A model generated the notes under the pieces. It was not told the origin of the DNA and did not search any database. It saw nothing but the letters and a program-made list of their open reading frames with translations. A DNA stretch of 64,000 nt, from assembly GCA_947172415.1 (NCBI GenBank), contig OX359190.1:7936001-8000000 (forward strand), given 5' to 3'. Below, piece by piece: positions 31,094 to 43,180 of this stretch (position 1 is its first letter; each line of letters starts with the position of its first letter). Position numbers and translations under genes: made by a program. The DNA is from Chondrosia reniformis (taxonomy: Eukaryota > Porifera > Demospongiae > Chondrillida > Chondrillidae).

Positions 31094-33535
31094 ATGTCCC
31101 ACGAAGCTTTGATCTGTGATTGTGCGACCGATACGAGTGTTCACCCCAGGAAGATGCTCAGGCATATAAAAAACTGTTTCTATGCTGTATCGTTTTTCTT
31201 TTTCGCGATCATGACTGCCGTCTACTTATTCGGTACTGAGAATACTCTTGCTTATCTGGAAACCCTTCCAGATGATGAAGACATCTCGTGCCTTAATATC
31301 AGAAAATGGCCAAATTGCAGTATAAACTTTAAGGATTGGTGTAAGGTACAGAAACCTCCGAGAGAAGATGAAATGTTACCAGATGATATTGTGCAGAATA
31401 TAAAGCAGTTTGTTCTCTTCATTGGTCACGCCCGGAGCGGAAGCAGTATAATAGGTAAGAGAAGGCTGTTTCGTTCAGACATCTGCACGTTCCACTCTGT
31501 AAGTCCCTCCTCTTCTGTAAATTATTCCGAAAAGTAATCTGTTAATGTAGCTAGTTAAAATGAAGCCGTATCTTAGGTTTAACTTAGCGCGTGTGTTCTG
31601 TATAGGTGCAGTGTTGGACGCTCATCCCAACATGATGATAGCATATGAATATTACGTGTTGCACCGCCTTGTGACTGATCCAAAGTTACAAGCACCGACA
31701 AAAGTCGAACTGCTTTCTTTTCTTGCCAAGAGATCCAGTTATTCAGCCTGGCACTTTAAATCAAAGCAGACGAAAGGCTACGGACTTCATGTACCTGGGG
31801 GGTTCAAGGGAACTTACGAAAAAGAACTTATTGTCATTGGGGATAAGGCTGCAGGTCCAACAACAGATCTGATGGTTGCTGATGAGCTAGGCTTCGTAGA
31901 ACTGCTGCAAAAACTACAAAACATAGTCGAAATTCCACTGAAATTTATAAATGTGAGTTTGAGTCCATATCTTTGAGATTTTAGTTAGGAATGAGTTGTA
32001 CCAGTTCTGATATTTAGGAGTCACATTTTAATTTGAGTTTCTTTCTACACCCACATAACCATACCAAGGGCTTTCATAAGCTTTTCCTGCTAAGCTTTTC
32101 CTGCCTTATTTGGATTTGGAGAGTCATATATACCTTACTAAAATATTAGCATAATACATCTTTAATAAGCATTCCATATGTGAATGCCTAGCAAGGGACA
32201 GAATTAGGATTCAATTGAATGATGGTATATAAGTTTGGTTGGTTGAATCATGAAACTGTTACTATAAATAGTGTTATACATAATATTATCTAAGAGTGGA
32301 ATTTTCTTAATTGTTAATCTCCAAGACTCCCTTCTTCTCTCTTACCCAATGTGCACTGTTTTCTGATCTTGCTATGCAATCTCTGTTAGACAAGTAGTTA
32401 TTCAATATCTGCAGTTCTATATTATGACTCTGTGGGAAGCTATAAAAATTGCAACACAATGATTACAAATGACCTCTTATTGGTTGGTTGTTCATGTGTT
32501 TATGCTTGATTATATATTCTGTTACTTACAGTTATACATATTCTTTTTCATTTCAATGTTTGTTTCTATGTACACTGCATGGTCTTTTTAGCTGATTCAT
32601 TGGGACTTGGCATGAATAACTGGCTTTTTAATATTTTAGTATTTCCGTGATTGAATATCAGAATCATGCCTTATAATTCCCTATATCTCTACCTATCTGA
32701 TAATCAATTAGGGAATAAGATGGAATACTATTGTGTGCCATATTTTATGAGTGTTCATTTAGACATTTCGAAGATTCACCCAATACTGCAGTGCCTGCTT
32801 AGCTGGGAATTATTTAATTTATTCCCAACAATTGATTCTTTTAGTGATGTTTGTCTACTCTGTTATATAAGATTGCTGTGTTTTTGTAATTTCTGTAGAT
32901 TATACGCAATCCTTTTGACAACATTGCTACGATGCTGGTGTATGAGATTGGTGGAGCGGAGCTAAGGATAAACCTTACCCACTCTGATGGGAAGGAAAAG
33001 GCCAATTTTGAAATGGATCAACTGGACTGTGTTATTCAAAAGTACTTCTCACATGCGTTTGCAATTAAGCAGATGAATCTAACCTATAATTTAGATATTT
33101 TGCAAGTAAGTATGAGACTCAGTGTACGTTGTTGCAACAATTAGTTATTATTACTGATGTACAGTAGCAAGTATTACATCTGCAAATCTTAGACTAGTTG
33201 AAAATATGTTAGCTATAGGACATGCCCAAGTCCCTTCATACGTACCTACATAATGTTAACCTTTTTGTACTGTACAAATTATAGCTGACTTGCATATCAT
33301 TTAGGTTCATCTACCAAAGCTGATAAGAAATCCTAAACAGGAACTACAAAGAATATGCTCGTTTCTAGAAATTGAGTGTTCTGAGGAATACATTGCTACC
33401 TGTGAAAATGTGCTTTTTGAAGATAATCACATGTCCAGGAATTTTATCAATTGGACTGACAGTCAGATTGAACACGTACAGGAGATGTCCAACTTGTTTG
33501 AATGGTTACAAGAATATACATTTTATAGTGATTAA
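31094..33535 (+). CDS. Type II membrane sulfotransferase, four exons
   Basis: Exons 31094-31454, 31606-31952, 32899-33105 and 33305-33535 join with phases 1, 0, 0 to give 381 residues. Residues 28-47 are one membrane segment after a short cytosolic tail with Arg/Lys before it, so the enzyme should sit in the Golgi facing the lumen. The 5'-phosphosulfate loop is GHARSGSSIIG (111-121). The 3'-phosphate motif is IIRNPFDNIATM (from 237). It transfers sulfate from PAPS to a glycan or protein; the substrate cannot be read from the sequence. The family is the P-loop sulfotransferase type common in marine invertebrates. A poly(A) signal AATAAA follows at 33587. All donors are GT and all acceptors AG. 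Confidence 0.85.
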
Positions 33536-33586
33536 CACTTTATGTGCTTAATATCAGACGTATATGTTTTATAAGAACATCTGCAC

Positions 33587-33592
33587 AATAAA
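33587..33592 (+). terminator. Poly(A) signal of the sulfotransferase gene
   Basis: AATAAA lies 52 bases after the stop codon. Confidence 0.6.
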
Positions 33593-34219
33593 ACCAACAA
33601 TATATAGTAACTGTCAGCTTTGAGATATTGTTTAACATGCATCTCCAATAAATTTGACAAATGTTAGCTCCACAAAACTGTATAGCTACGTAGCTATACA
33701 TTTTCTTTAAGACGTTACCTGTGAACATGCACCACAATGGACTCAACACATTATTCTCTAACTAGCTATAGGTGCCTATATACACCTGGGTTAATGTTGC
33801 TATTGCAGCAATATATCCATATAGCAGTACTAACATATATTATGAAGTTATGGCAAATTTATTCTAGAAGCATATGTATTGCTTGATTTAGATTTACACA
33901 CAGTCTTCTGTATCTCTTGGAAAACTGGTAGTACCCATGTGATGGTTATCTGGTTGTAGTAAGGAGACTGTGATTGTTCCCTAAAATGGCTACTTTAGAG
34001 ATTTTCATCATTTGCAGCTTTCATCAGATGTGCACTGATACACGTGTCCCTTCACTATTACCTTATCCATGGGCATAAATTAAACACACAGACACATCTT
34101 GTACCCTCCAAAATGAGAGTAGAAAGGATCACTGAACCACTTTGTATTCTGTTTCTCATATTAACAAAATTTTCCATCTTCATAATCCAAAGAGGAGGAG
34201 AGTAACAGAGGGGCTGATA

Positions 34220-34563
34220 TCATTCATGGCTTTTTCCATCCTTCTCATCTTGAACTAAGACTAACTTGTTAAGACCCTTCCTCTTAATGACCAAATCACA
34301 TCCGATTTGTGAATACTTGTAAGCTACCAGTTCCTCCTCACATGTTGCTAAATGATGCTTTATGTCAACCCGTTTCACTGTCTTCCTACATCCAGCCAGA
34401 TAAGGAAAAGGAAAGTAAATGCAGATCATGTAATGAGAAGTCATGATTAAGTCAAACACTCCTTCTCATCCACAGTGAGGAAATGATTTACATTCCTTGT
34501 CTGCATGACCTTCATTTTGTGTTGCTCTTTCTCCACACTTCAAAGGGCAGGGTATTATCTCAA
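34220..34563 (-). pseudogene. TRAF-type zinc-finger gene fragment
   Basis: On the minus strand, 34563-34470 reads IIPCPLKCGERATQ...HADKEC, then a stop; 34400-34220 reads AGCRKTVKRVDIKHHLATCEEEL and IGCDLVIKR. CxxxCG and GC...R.D...HL..C are the TRAF-type zinc-finger signature. The in-frame stop, an expected Cys replaced by Tyr (EELVAYKYS) and the absence of a RING or MATH domain nearby indicate a decayed copy. TRAF proteins act in receptor signalling; nothing here shows this one does. Confidence 0.6.
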
Positions 34564-34834
34564 TGGAAAACTTGCTGCACATGTACATATACCAATTGGT
34601 TATCACTCTTATTATTCCATGATTGAATTGTTTTGTTTCATATAAACTGAAGATTTTTTGTATATCCTTATTTGTAATGTGTGTAGAAATAGGCTGAAAT
34701 TTCTCTTTATTTATATAATTACCTTTTATTTACAAAAGTACTGATAAATTTGACATATAAGAACCATCCATGGTAAACCTGTCACATAGTTACATGGCAG
34801 CATATAACACACATGAAAAGATTTCAAAATAATA

Positions 34835-35659
34835 TCAACATTTTCTGATACCAGAGACACCTCTTATCTCCTCTTCAGACATGTTGCTTAGCTTTTCCCG
34901 TTTAATGCCTCTTGCTCGATTTGGGTACTGCTGACGATATTGTTTCATAGTGCTAAAGTCTATGGTATACTGGAATCCTGCAATAAATACAAGAATACTG
35001 TCAGGTTTTGGGTTCTTGGTGAAAGCCTTTTCAATATCAGCCGAAATTCTCTCTTCAAATCTCCACCACCCTCCGCTACGACCCTCATAAAACCACACCC
35101 ACTCGTCATGTTCAGGATTTTCTTCAGTAACACTTTTCTCTTGTGTCACTTTAACAAGGAGCGGGTCTTCAACGTATTCAGCAGGAATAGGCTCCCTGCA
35201 CATGGCACACCTCGGGTCCCTAGCAACCCAACCCTTTATACACATGAAACAAAATATATGATTACACGATAACTTCACCGGATGCACCGGGGAACAAGCG
35301 CAAACAGGACATTCCGGCAACGGACCGGACATCTCCTCCGTCCGTACGGGATTCTGCCCCCTACGAGAAGCCTCGGCCGACTCTCCTGTCTGTAGATTTT
35401 GTTGACTTGTGTCATTTATTTGTAACCCTTGCAGACTTTGAATCAGATTGTCCTCTTCCAGTACATTCTGATCGCTTGTGTTATTTATCGTGGGTTCTAG
35501 TACTTCTCTGTCTTCACGTTCATCTGGTGGCGTTCTCAAAGAATGAATGTGACTTCCGAAAACTAACTGCCCTCTATCTGAAGTATCATTCTCTGATATA
35601 ATTGCTTCTACTACGATTGGATCTTCTTGTTGTCCACTTTCTTCTCCTTCGGTAGCCAT
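34835..35659 (-). CDS. RNF146: RNF146/Iduna-type E3 ubiquitin ligase (RING + WWE)
   Basis: Single exon, 274 residues. The first 110 residues are acidic and low-complexity. A C3HC4 RING runs from Cys117 to Cys154 (CPVC, NHIFCFMC, CAMC). A WWE domain follows at about 184-252 (DEWVWFYEGRSGGWWRFEER, IAGFQYTIDF, MKQYR), then a basic GIKRE tail. RING directly followed by WWE is specific to RNF146, which binds poly-ADP-ribose through WWE and ubiquitinates PARylated proteins such as axin in the tankyrase/Wnt pathway. It differs from human RNF146 in having the acidic region before rather than after the domains. Its start codon is 28 bp from that of BLOC1S2 on the opposite strand. Confidence 0.92.
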   Translation of the reverse strand: MATEGEESGQQEDPIVVEAIISENDTSDRGQLVFGSHIHSLRTPPDEREDREVLEPTINNTSDQNVLEEDNLIQSLQGLQINDTSQQNLQTGESAEASRRGQNPVRTEEMSGPLPECPVCACSPVHPVKLSCNHIFCFMCIKGWVARDPRCAMCREPIPAEYVEDPLLVKVTQEKSVTEENPEHDEWVWFYEGRSGGWWRFEERISADIEKAFTKNPKPDSILVFIAGFQYTIDFSTMKQYRQQYPNRARGIKREKLSNMSEEEIRGVSGIRKC

Positions 35660-35687
35660 ATTGTTTGAAGTTTAAAGACAAAACAAA
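35660..35687. promoter_or_regulatory. 28-bp interval between divergent RNF146 and BLOC1S2 start codons
   Basis: The two ATGs point away from each other with only 28 bp between. Transcription start sites must therefore be inside this gap or overlap the other gene's coding region. This implies a shared, very compact promoter. Confidence 0.6.
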
Positions 35688-37341
35688 ATGGCTGAAGATT
35701 CAACTAATTTAGGAAGGGTCGATAGTGCTACAGGTGATGACCGTCACATGAGTTCTGTATTGACAGAGGAGCAGAAAGAATCGTGTAGAATCATGTTTGA
35801 AAAGGTTTCTGACTACCTAAAGGGAGAACTAACAGGTATCATTGTGTGGCCTGACAGCCACGATACGACTTCGGTCACTTGGCTGGTCTTACTGTAAAGC
35901 AGATGTAGTAGATTCCTTTTTTTCTTTAACCATGCAACACTATTGCCAGACAATGAATTAACTAATCGCATTGATGAATAAACTTGTTGTCTGTGTCCGA
36001 GATTCACCCCTACCTTATATTTTACCCTACTCTCACTCTTTTTTGTAAATTGATTGAATCACATTGAAGTGTGGTCTTTCAAAAAATGTTGAAAAAGGTG
36101 TGTTAGATTATTCATGTACTGTAGCCAACTCTGAGGACTATCGATTGCTACAACAACTGAACCAGATCACTTCAGCGAAATACTCTGACATGCTGGCACT
36201 TGCTGGTAGATTGAATACATCAACCAAGCAACTAAACGATAAGTGTAAGTTGTATCATTCAGAAGATTTTGAAAAAGTAATTCTGTAATCTAATAATAAT
36301 ACGAATCAAGATCAAGAAGAAGACAAAGATTCCCAGGGTCACTGATAAGGGTAGAATTCCGCTGTCTGGCCTAGTGGTGAAGAAGAGAAGTAGAAGGAGA
36401 ATTCTTGTATCCTCATCCAAAGCTCTCACTAGGTTTAGTTCCCTATAGGCATTTACTCTAAAGCTTGTAAGAAATATGGTGTGTTAGATTATTTATGAGT
36501 AAGTGTAGATTTGGAAAGTGTACATAAAGTAATAGAATAGTGTACTTGTAGTTTATTAGCTAAAGCTAATTACATAATAGACATGAGCATACGTATGTAT
36601 CTATGTGTATATGTAAAATGGTAGGTTCATAATGTGAGTACAAGGCTGGTATGAATCTCGTTAAGATTCTCATTCCCCCACACACAGACGAAAGCTTGCA
36701 ACCGTACCTCAACCAAATTGATCAGATAGAGTCGAGCATAGGAACCTTGGAACAAACAGCATACAAGTTGGACTCGTATACCAAACAGCTAGGTGAATTG
36801 ATAGACAGTGACACTTGTTATTTCTACAGTAGTCTTATTAATGTGAAAATTCAGAGTGTAAAACATGCATATATTCTGCTACGTATATTACCAAAGTCCA
36901 TTGGTGAAATGATGTCTATTTTGATTGAATTTAAGCCTGTTGCCTCACCACACCAGAGGCCTCCCTCCCCACACCAGAGGCCTCCCTCACCACACCAGAG
37001 GAGACTGGAATTGGTGCTCTCCCTGCAATTACTCTCATTGGGCAGGAACAGCATTAATTTTAGTCCCCATGAATGAATATGACCTTGCACCGAGAAAATA
37101 TACTTTCTGGCCATGGCCCATTCGTAGAAATAACAAATTACATATAGCTAATACATCAGATGATATGGCAGGAAGTGGGCACTTATGCAGTTGCCAATAT
37201 TTCATGTGTATTTATAATATGCATTAGTATGCCTGTATATATACATACTGTATATTTATAATACGCATTAGTATGCCTGTATATATACATACTGTATATT
37301 TTTTCACAGAAGAGAAGTTCAAGAGTTGGGAAAAGAAGTGA
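35688..37341 (+). CDS. BLOC1S2: BLOC-1 complex subunit 2
   Basis: Exons 35688-35835, 36125-36244, 36688-36792 and 37310-37341 join with phase 1 at each intron to give 134 residues; the human protein is about 142. Motifs in order: [67 protein letters not shown] and a short basic end. This is the coiled-coil core of BLOC1S2, a component of BLOC-1 and BORC that acts in lysosome-related organelle sorting and lysosome positioning. The last coding exon is only 32 nt, which explains why it is easily missed. The last intron holds a 21-bp minisatellite and a 44-bp duplication. Confidence 0.92.
36315..36500 (-). repeat. Dispersed repeat family R1, copy 1
   Basis: Contains (minus strand) CCTATAGGGAACTAAACCTA, GAGCTTTGGATGAGGATACA, a CTTCTTC-rich stretch and AGACAGCGGAATTC. 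It lies in a BLOC1S2 intron and ends with ...TGGTGTGTTAGATT on the plus strand. Confidence 0.7.
36945..37003. repeat. 21-bp minisatellite in a BLOC1S2 intron
   Basis: 2.7 copies of CACCACACCAGAGGCCTCCCT. Confidence 0.85.
37209..37300. repeat. 44-bp tandem duplication just before BLOC1S2 exon 4
   Basis: Two copies of a unit starting TATTTATAATACGCATTAG and including GCCTGTATATATACATACTG, ending a few bases from the acceptor TTTTCACAG. Confidence 0.85.
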
Positions 37342-37524
37342 TGAGATTGAACTTACTGAATTATAAATGCATTACTTTTTAATTTAAACCATTATCAACA
37401 TATACATATACTGCAGGCTTTCATACCAATTTTCTTCTAAAACCTACATATATAGAGCTTTGTAGCTTTATGAGGATGGAGTTTCACATAATGTGTATAT
37501 ACGTATATATATGTACCAATATTT

Positions 37525-37612
37525 TTTTCTTTCTTCACTGGGACAGACAGCTGTCTCTGGGAAGTCCATCCTTCATCAGTAACCCTGGGAACCTTTGTTA
37601 TACGTATCTTCT
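37525..37612 (+). repeat. Dispersed repeat family R1, partial copy 2
   Basis: Right half only: CTTCACTGGGACAGACAGCT, CTGGGAAGTCCATCCTTCAT and CAGTAACCCTGGGA. Confidence 0.65.
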
Positions 37613-37714
37613 TCTCCAAAACGTCCTTATGTTTAATACAGATAATTACAAACATATTATATAAAAAGGCTAATACAATCTATGTACGTATATCATACAA
37701 GTTTAAAAGATTGA

Positions 37715-40700
37715 TTAGAAATTTATTGTCCAAGTTATTTGTTTGAAACCACGATTATTAGAGTTCGTTTGTTGTGAAATCAGTTCACGTGACTGCCCAG
37801 TCACATTTGGACAGGAATGCAACATTAACATCTTAAGCTTGGGACAGTTCTGCAGTAACATGTGCACAGCGTGGTCTGTGGGCCCAGGACAGTGGCTCAA
37901 GTTCAATTCCTATTGGGAAAATGGCACAATTACTATAGCAATTGCCTATAACATATTAACACGGTCTTCAGTAATCAACAAACAACAGAATACAATAACA
38001 TTAAGTTTGATTAGTGCTTGCTACTCTATAACCTATACTGTTATACATAATGTATATCAATATTATCTATATCAATATTATCACCACACTGCTCCGGAAA
38101 GGATGGCTATACAGCCACCACAAGGGTCCTCCCCCCAGACCAAATGGTTGTAGAAAGTCCAGGGCAACCAAACCTAGCCTAGCCTAGTTAGTCTGTATAT
38201 ATGAATATTAATGTTTCGAATGTGACGATTATCTGTTAGAATAGAGTTCATTTATATCTGTTATACATACATGAGAGCAACATACAGTCTTTTGTCAAAT
38301 ATGGAGGATACATACACACACAGACACATACTGTACATACGTACCTTAATGAGTGTCTTATTCTTGCTGTTTGCAAAGAGTAGAATACTGTCCTCATTTA
38401 CCTAAGAAACATTATGTACATACCTATCACATTGATATAGTCAAACCACAACCATTTAATTGTTACAAACCATATAGAGAGTCATATATGGAAAAGAAGT
38501 AATTACTGCATGGATTTTTAACTTTGGTCTTAAGTCTCCATGTGTAATACATGCATGAAATAAACACTGCTAGTCTAGACTTTATGTAATCTTAGGAACA
38601 ATAGTTAGTAGATTTGTAGGATGTAGGTGTAAATTTGTGGTAGAGACAGAGTGGGCAGCTTTAATCCTTTTATGGACACTAAGCTTTTGTTTTTGTTTCC
38701 TATATAAGTTAGTTGCTTTATTTGTAAGAGAGAATCATTAGTGGATTGATCTTGAACATCTCATGAGCGCCTAGCAAGGCTGGCTGACATAGCTTGCAAA
38801 TTGACTAATTGGAGGCTTACACATGTATGTACATTATATTCACCAAATTAATAGTGATCATAACTTGACAATAATTCTGTCTTTTAGGTACCTTAATCAA
38901 TGATAAGGACTGTGCCAAACTTATCTTTAGTCTTTAGGCGCTCTCAAAAGATTAAAAGATGAACCATGCCAAAGATTAATTTTAATTGTAATTTTAATCT
39001 GATTGAAGGGTAAATGTAGTTATTATGAGTGAATATTTCATTTGATGTGGAGTGAAAAAAGGTATTTGATGCTATACAGCACACTTACATGCAATAGCAA
39101 ATGCATATACATACGTATGTTGGCTCACTTGTGTTCTTGTTAAATCTAAGCACTCAAGGTACTTGGAATTAGTTGCCAATCCGATCAGTCCTACTCCGCC
39201 CACCTTTTCACACCCGTGCAGATTTAGAACCTCAAGGCGACCACAATTCTGAGCTAGGGTCATGACACAATCATCATCAACTTCACTGCACCTCCTCAGG
39301 TGAACTTGCAGTAAATTGGGACAGGAATTAAACACCTTTTGTAAACCTATGTATAATACAAAATATACATACATTTGACTGAGAATTGTTGCTCTTTTTG
39401 CAGGCTAGCTAAAATGTTCAAAAGACTAAATATGATCCATCTCAAAGATAACTTTGGCACAGTAAGAAGAAATCAATGTCATCTCTGACAAGATTGCATT
39501 TGGAGTTATACGATAACACAAGCAGTAATCATGGAACATAGATGGAATGATAATCATTTTTAGAATATACAAGGGAGTGACGATATCCATTTGAATTACA
39601 TAGTAATATCTCATAATAGACAACAATTTCAAACTAGTTGAATTTGTGGTAAAGTATGTGCTGTAATACTATCACCTTATAAAATTAGTAGATAAAGGAG
39701 TACATTTGATAATACAAATTATATTAATAATTACATTAGTAAAGTGACAGTGGACCCTATTAGTCTGTAAGTTCCGTTTACACCAGCTGTATATAGTGCA
39801 CGTAAAGTCTCTATACGTACATATAAATATAGACATTTGGAGATGCATGTATAATAGTGGGGTTTTACTCCTACGTAGGCTGATAGAATGGCCTAATATG
39901 TAGTCAAATAGCCGTTTCAGGTTTCTACTGGTTGTGAAGCCCTTTGGGGTACTCTACTAGGAAGGGTTTAAAGGGTCTAGAAAAGGATTTTAACATGGCT
40001 GAACAAATATCAAAGCAAATAATCTTTAAAAACAACTAAAATTTTTAGTTTTTCAATCAGCCAATCAAAAAAGATGCGGCCAGTGGCAAAGAAGAGAGGA
40101 AGAAAGAGAAAACTCCTGTATCCTCATTCAAAGCTCACACTAGGTTTACTTTCGTATATGACTTTATTTCATAGCATGTTTAAAAATGGTGTGTTAGATT
40201 AAACATCTACGTATGTATATGAGTTGTTGATGAAGACCCTCGAGGTTGAAACATTAAACCAAAATATCAAAACTGTGTCTTTAGATAAGTCACTCCATCT
40301 AAAAGATATGTATATCTTTTCAGCACATTACTCTTGCATTTATTTCAAAGGGGTTATGTAAGAACAGTTATTTTATAACTAATTTTATTGTTCAGACATC
40401 CAACAATGTACGTAGAGCAAACCTTCGGATGAAATTGATGTTCTGTGTCCTTTTGTAGAATTCAAATTCAAAACTTGCAAGTTCTTACAAATACATATCT
40501 TCTCTAAAGCTGTATCTGTGATGTTGCAATCACCGAGATCCAACTCCATAATTTGGTCACTAATAAACTGACAGACAGAAAAGTACATTAAAAAACTATG
40601 TATATAATAAGTTCACGTGCTGAAATTAAAATAGTTCTCCATTTTATTGAGAAGTAGGCAAGTGATAACATTGGATGAAAGGAACAAATATGAAGACCTT

Positions 40701-42542
40701 TAAAGTACTTACAGATGTCCAGAACTACTAGAGTGTTTAGGACATCAAGGCAACTAATCGTCACTACTTTATGAAACAGTACAGTATATATCCATCAAAA
40801 TGAGGAGACAAAGATGCTTAAATTACTGGGAATTTAATTTATTATTTCAATTATTAAAATGTGTATACGTTTGTATGTTTCTTCATTTTCTGTAATATTT
40901 TGTCATTTTCTACAACAGTACAGAAAATCTGTTCTAATTTCAGGTGACTTAACAAGATTAGTGTTACTGTAAAAAAGTATTTGTCATGGAAACCTGATAG
41001 CTCATCAAATATGTACAAGGTGTAATGGAACTGCAATTAAGTGCTTACACGCTTTACACACTTTGAAAATGAAATAGAAAATGTTAAAATATGAAACAGG
41101 AATTCTATACTTAATGAGGAAATACAACATGAAAATAAAAGTGAAAAATTCAAAATATATACCATATATGCATGAAAAATCTAATACACCATTTTCCTAC
41201 ATATTATGCCTACTCTTTAAAAACCCATGGGGAACTAAACCTGGAGAGAGCTTTGGATGAAGATACTACTATGTACTTACTAAATAAGCAGATTTGCAAA
41301 TTCCTTGCCAGTATACAGGTAAAATACTTCAGTGAGACATAGGGTTGTATAATATACATACATACATACGTATATAGGGATATAGATTTTACGCCTATTC
41401 ACACTAAAGCTTCCTATTTGAGGATCAAAGGTTTGCTATACATTCCGTAAAAACTGAAACAGCACCAACTCTAATCACATTCCAGGTAGTACAACTACAG
41501 TAGTTAGCATAATACTATTCTCTTTGCAATGCTAGTTTCTACTCTCTAACAAATAAACAAAAAGGGAAAATATCACTTGAACCAATCAAAAATGGCCAAC
41601 GAAGTAAGTAAGTCACGACTACAAAACTTGAAAAGTGTAGGTTGATCAGGATTAACAGAGTGAAATATCAAACTAAAGAAGTTCTACTAACAATATCTAA
41701 AGGTAATATCTACGTATATTGAATATACATAACTGTATACTGGCAAGGAATTTGCGAATCTGTAGCTAAAAATCACAATTGAGATACTGCCTTGTGAAGG
41801 AAGCTTGGGATATAAAGATGTTGCATACTGTCCACACCCTATTGGGTGGGGTACATCCCCCCAAAATTAGCAATTAGAGATAATGCAGTCTCCATTATGC
41901 ATCCAACTGCATTTAGATGGGTTATGGGGCGGCAAAGTGACAAAGCTACCATTCACAACACAAAGAGAGACATAGTAATCACATAAGTAAATGAATAATC
42001 ACTGTCACAATCGAACTAACACCATTTAATCGGTACAATTCCTTTTCCACTACAGACTGCTTAATCTGTACAGACCATCTTGGACAAAAAACAACAGACA
42101 GAGATGCATGCAATACTTGGTCTAATAAATACTAAGATCTTTAAGATGGTTCATCTTGAACATCTAGATGTAGTTTGCTTCTTAGAATCAGACATTTTAA
42201 CCCTGGGGGTCTTCTTCAGTGACTGAAGGGTCAAAATACTCAAGAAAGATAAACCATCTCAAAGATGAGTTTGGAGCAGTTAGAAGAAATCTCTATCATC
42301 TAAATACAAAGATCCCATGCAAAATATTAACAATTAAAATCATAGTGACACAGTACAACTGTAAACATGTCAGTGCATACTTTTGTGATGTTCCAGTCTG
42401 TGATGAAGCCACGTTTGCAGAGCAAAGGAAAGATTGTAATTTTAACAGTTTTTGGGACGAGGTTCTCAATGATCTCCTCTAGCCTGCTGTAATGGTCAGC
42501 TGCCTTTGTCAGCGAAAGGACTGATAGAGACGTTAAGCTCAT
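37715..42542 (-). CDS. AMN1: AMN1 homologue, leucine-rich repeat protein
   Basis: Exons 42542-42381, 40567-40423, 39346-39129, 38401-38345 and 37909-37715 give 258 residues, the same length I recall for human AMN1. All junction phases agree (0, 1, 0, 0). LRR motifs run in order: QIMELDLGDCNITDTAL, LQVLNLNST...TSISSEG, LLQVHLRRCSEVDDDCV, LEVLNLHGCEKVG, LECLDLTRTQ, LNLSHCPGPTDHAV and LKMLMLHSCPNVTG. These are FBXL-type cysteine-containing repeats without an F-box. The yeast relative antagonises the mitotic exit network; the animal role is poorly defined. I chose the ATG at 42542; the frame continues upstream to an acceptor-like TTCAG at 42634, so a longer N-terminus is possible. Confidence 0.85.
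38090..38200 (+). repeat. Dispersed repeat piece shared with 63345-63445
   Basis: Both contain GGATGGCT, GTCCAGGGC(A/T)ACCAAACCTAG and CTAGTTA(G/A)TCTGT in the same order. Confidence 0.6.
38402..39128. other. AMN1 intron, no other gene
   Basis: No coding signal. The larger AMN1 introns (39347-40422 and 40568-42380) hold only dispersed-repeat copies and hammerhead-like foldbacks, listed separately. Confidence 0.5.
40085..40203 (-). repeat. Dispersed repeat family R1, partial copy 3
   Basis: Minus strand reads AATCTAACACACCATTTTTA, then GTAAACCTAGTGTGAGCTTT, GAATGAGGATACAGG and a CTTCTCT-rich stretch. It lies in an AMN1 intron. Confidence 0.65.
40220..40262 (+). other. Hammerhead-core-like foldback, copy 1
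   Basis: TTGATGA-A-GACC-CTCG-AGGTT-GAAAC arrangement. The C of CUGANGA is T here. Confidence 0.35.
41183..41275 (+). repeat. Dispersed repeat family R1, partial copy 4
   Basis: Reads TAATACACCATTTTCCTACA, then GGGGAACTAAACCTGGAGAG and AGCTTTGGATGAAGATAC. Confidence 0.7.
42185..42222 (-). other. Hammerhead-core-like foldback, copy 2
   Basis: Minus strand: CTGAAGA-A-GACCC-CCA-GGGTT-AAAATGTC. The GAAA box is changed to AAAA. Confidence 0.3.
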
Positions 42543-43018
42543 TCTGTTCTGGAATAACTTTAATTTGTCTTCATACAACCCAGAATAACTAATATTACGA
42601 CAGAGTTCGTACAGTTCGCTAATTATCACTGTACTGAACCATCAAACGGTGAATTCATAAATATGATCTCTCCGAATATAATACCGTCGTTCTTTTGTAT
42701 TTTCCCTGCAACTGACATACGGCAGAACTGAAGTGGAATAAAAAGACTCGGCGACTTGACTGAGGTTAGATTGAATCCTCAGCGAACAGGGTCGACTCTT
42801 GTCTGACGATCTTGGGTACACTTGAACACTACTTGTCGATCGAATGTAAACAATGGAACGTGAATTGGGACGGAAAACCGCGAAAAGAATCTAATTACTA
42901 TCTGGTGGCAAATGTTTAGAGCTGAAGCTAAAGAAGTTTCATTATCATCGTTTAGCACATCCGTTTCCTTGCCTCGCAGTATAATGGCATTCACAAAGTA
43001 TTAAAACTCTATACCTAC

Positions 43019-43180
43019 AACACCAATGTTTTCATCAGTAATGAGACTTCGTTTACACAGTACTGGCATCAAGTATCCCTTCATGTGCCTAGGTAAACTG
43101 CTAATTTGCGGTTCATAGAATGAAAAGCCATCTGCAATAACTTAACGCATATATAGATCCATGAGTTTGCCGGACGCCAT
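43019..43180 (-). pseudogene. Second AMN1 first exon, interrupted by a stop
   Basis: The ATG at 43180 opens KLMDLYMR, then TAA (43144-43142). The same frame continues ADGFSFYEP, ISSLPRHMK and PVLCKRSLITDENIGV to a phase-0 donor GTT|GTAGGT. It parallels exon 1 of AMN1 (FPLLCKRGFITDWNITK) and could splice to the same exon 2. It is either an alternative first exon starting at an internal Met or a dead duplicate. Confidence 0.55.
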
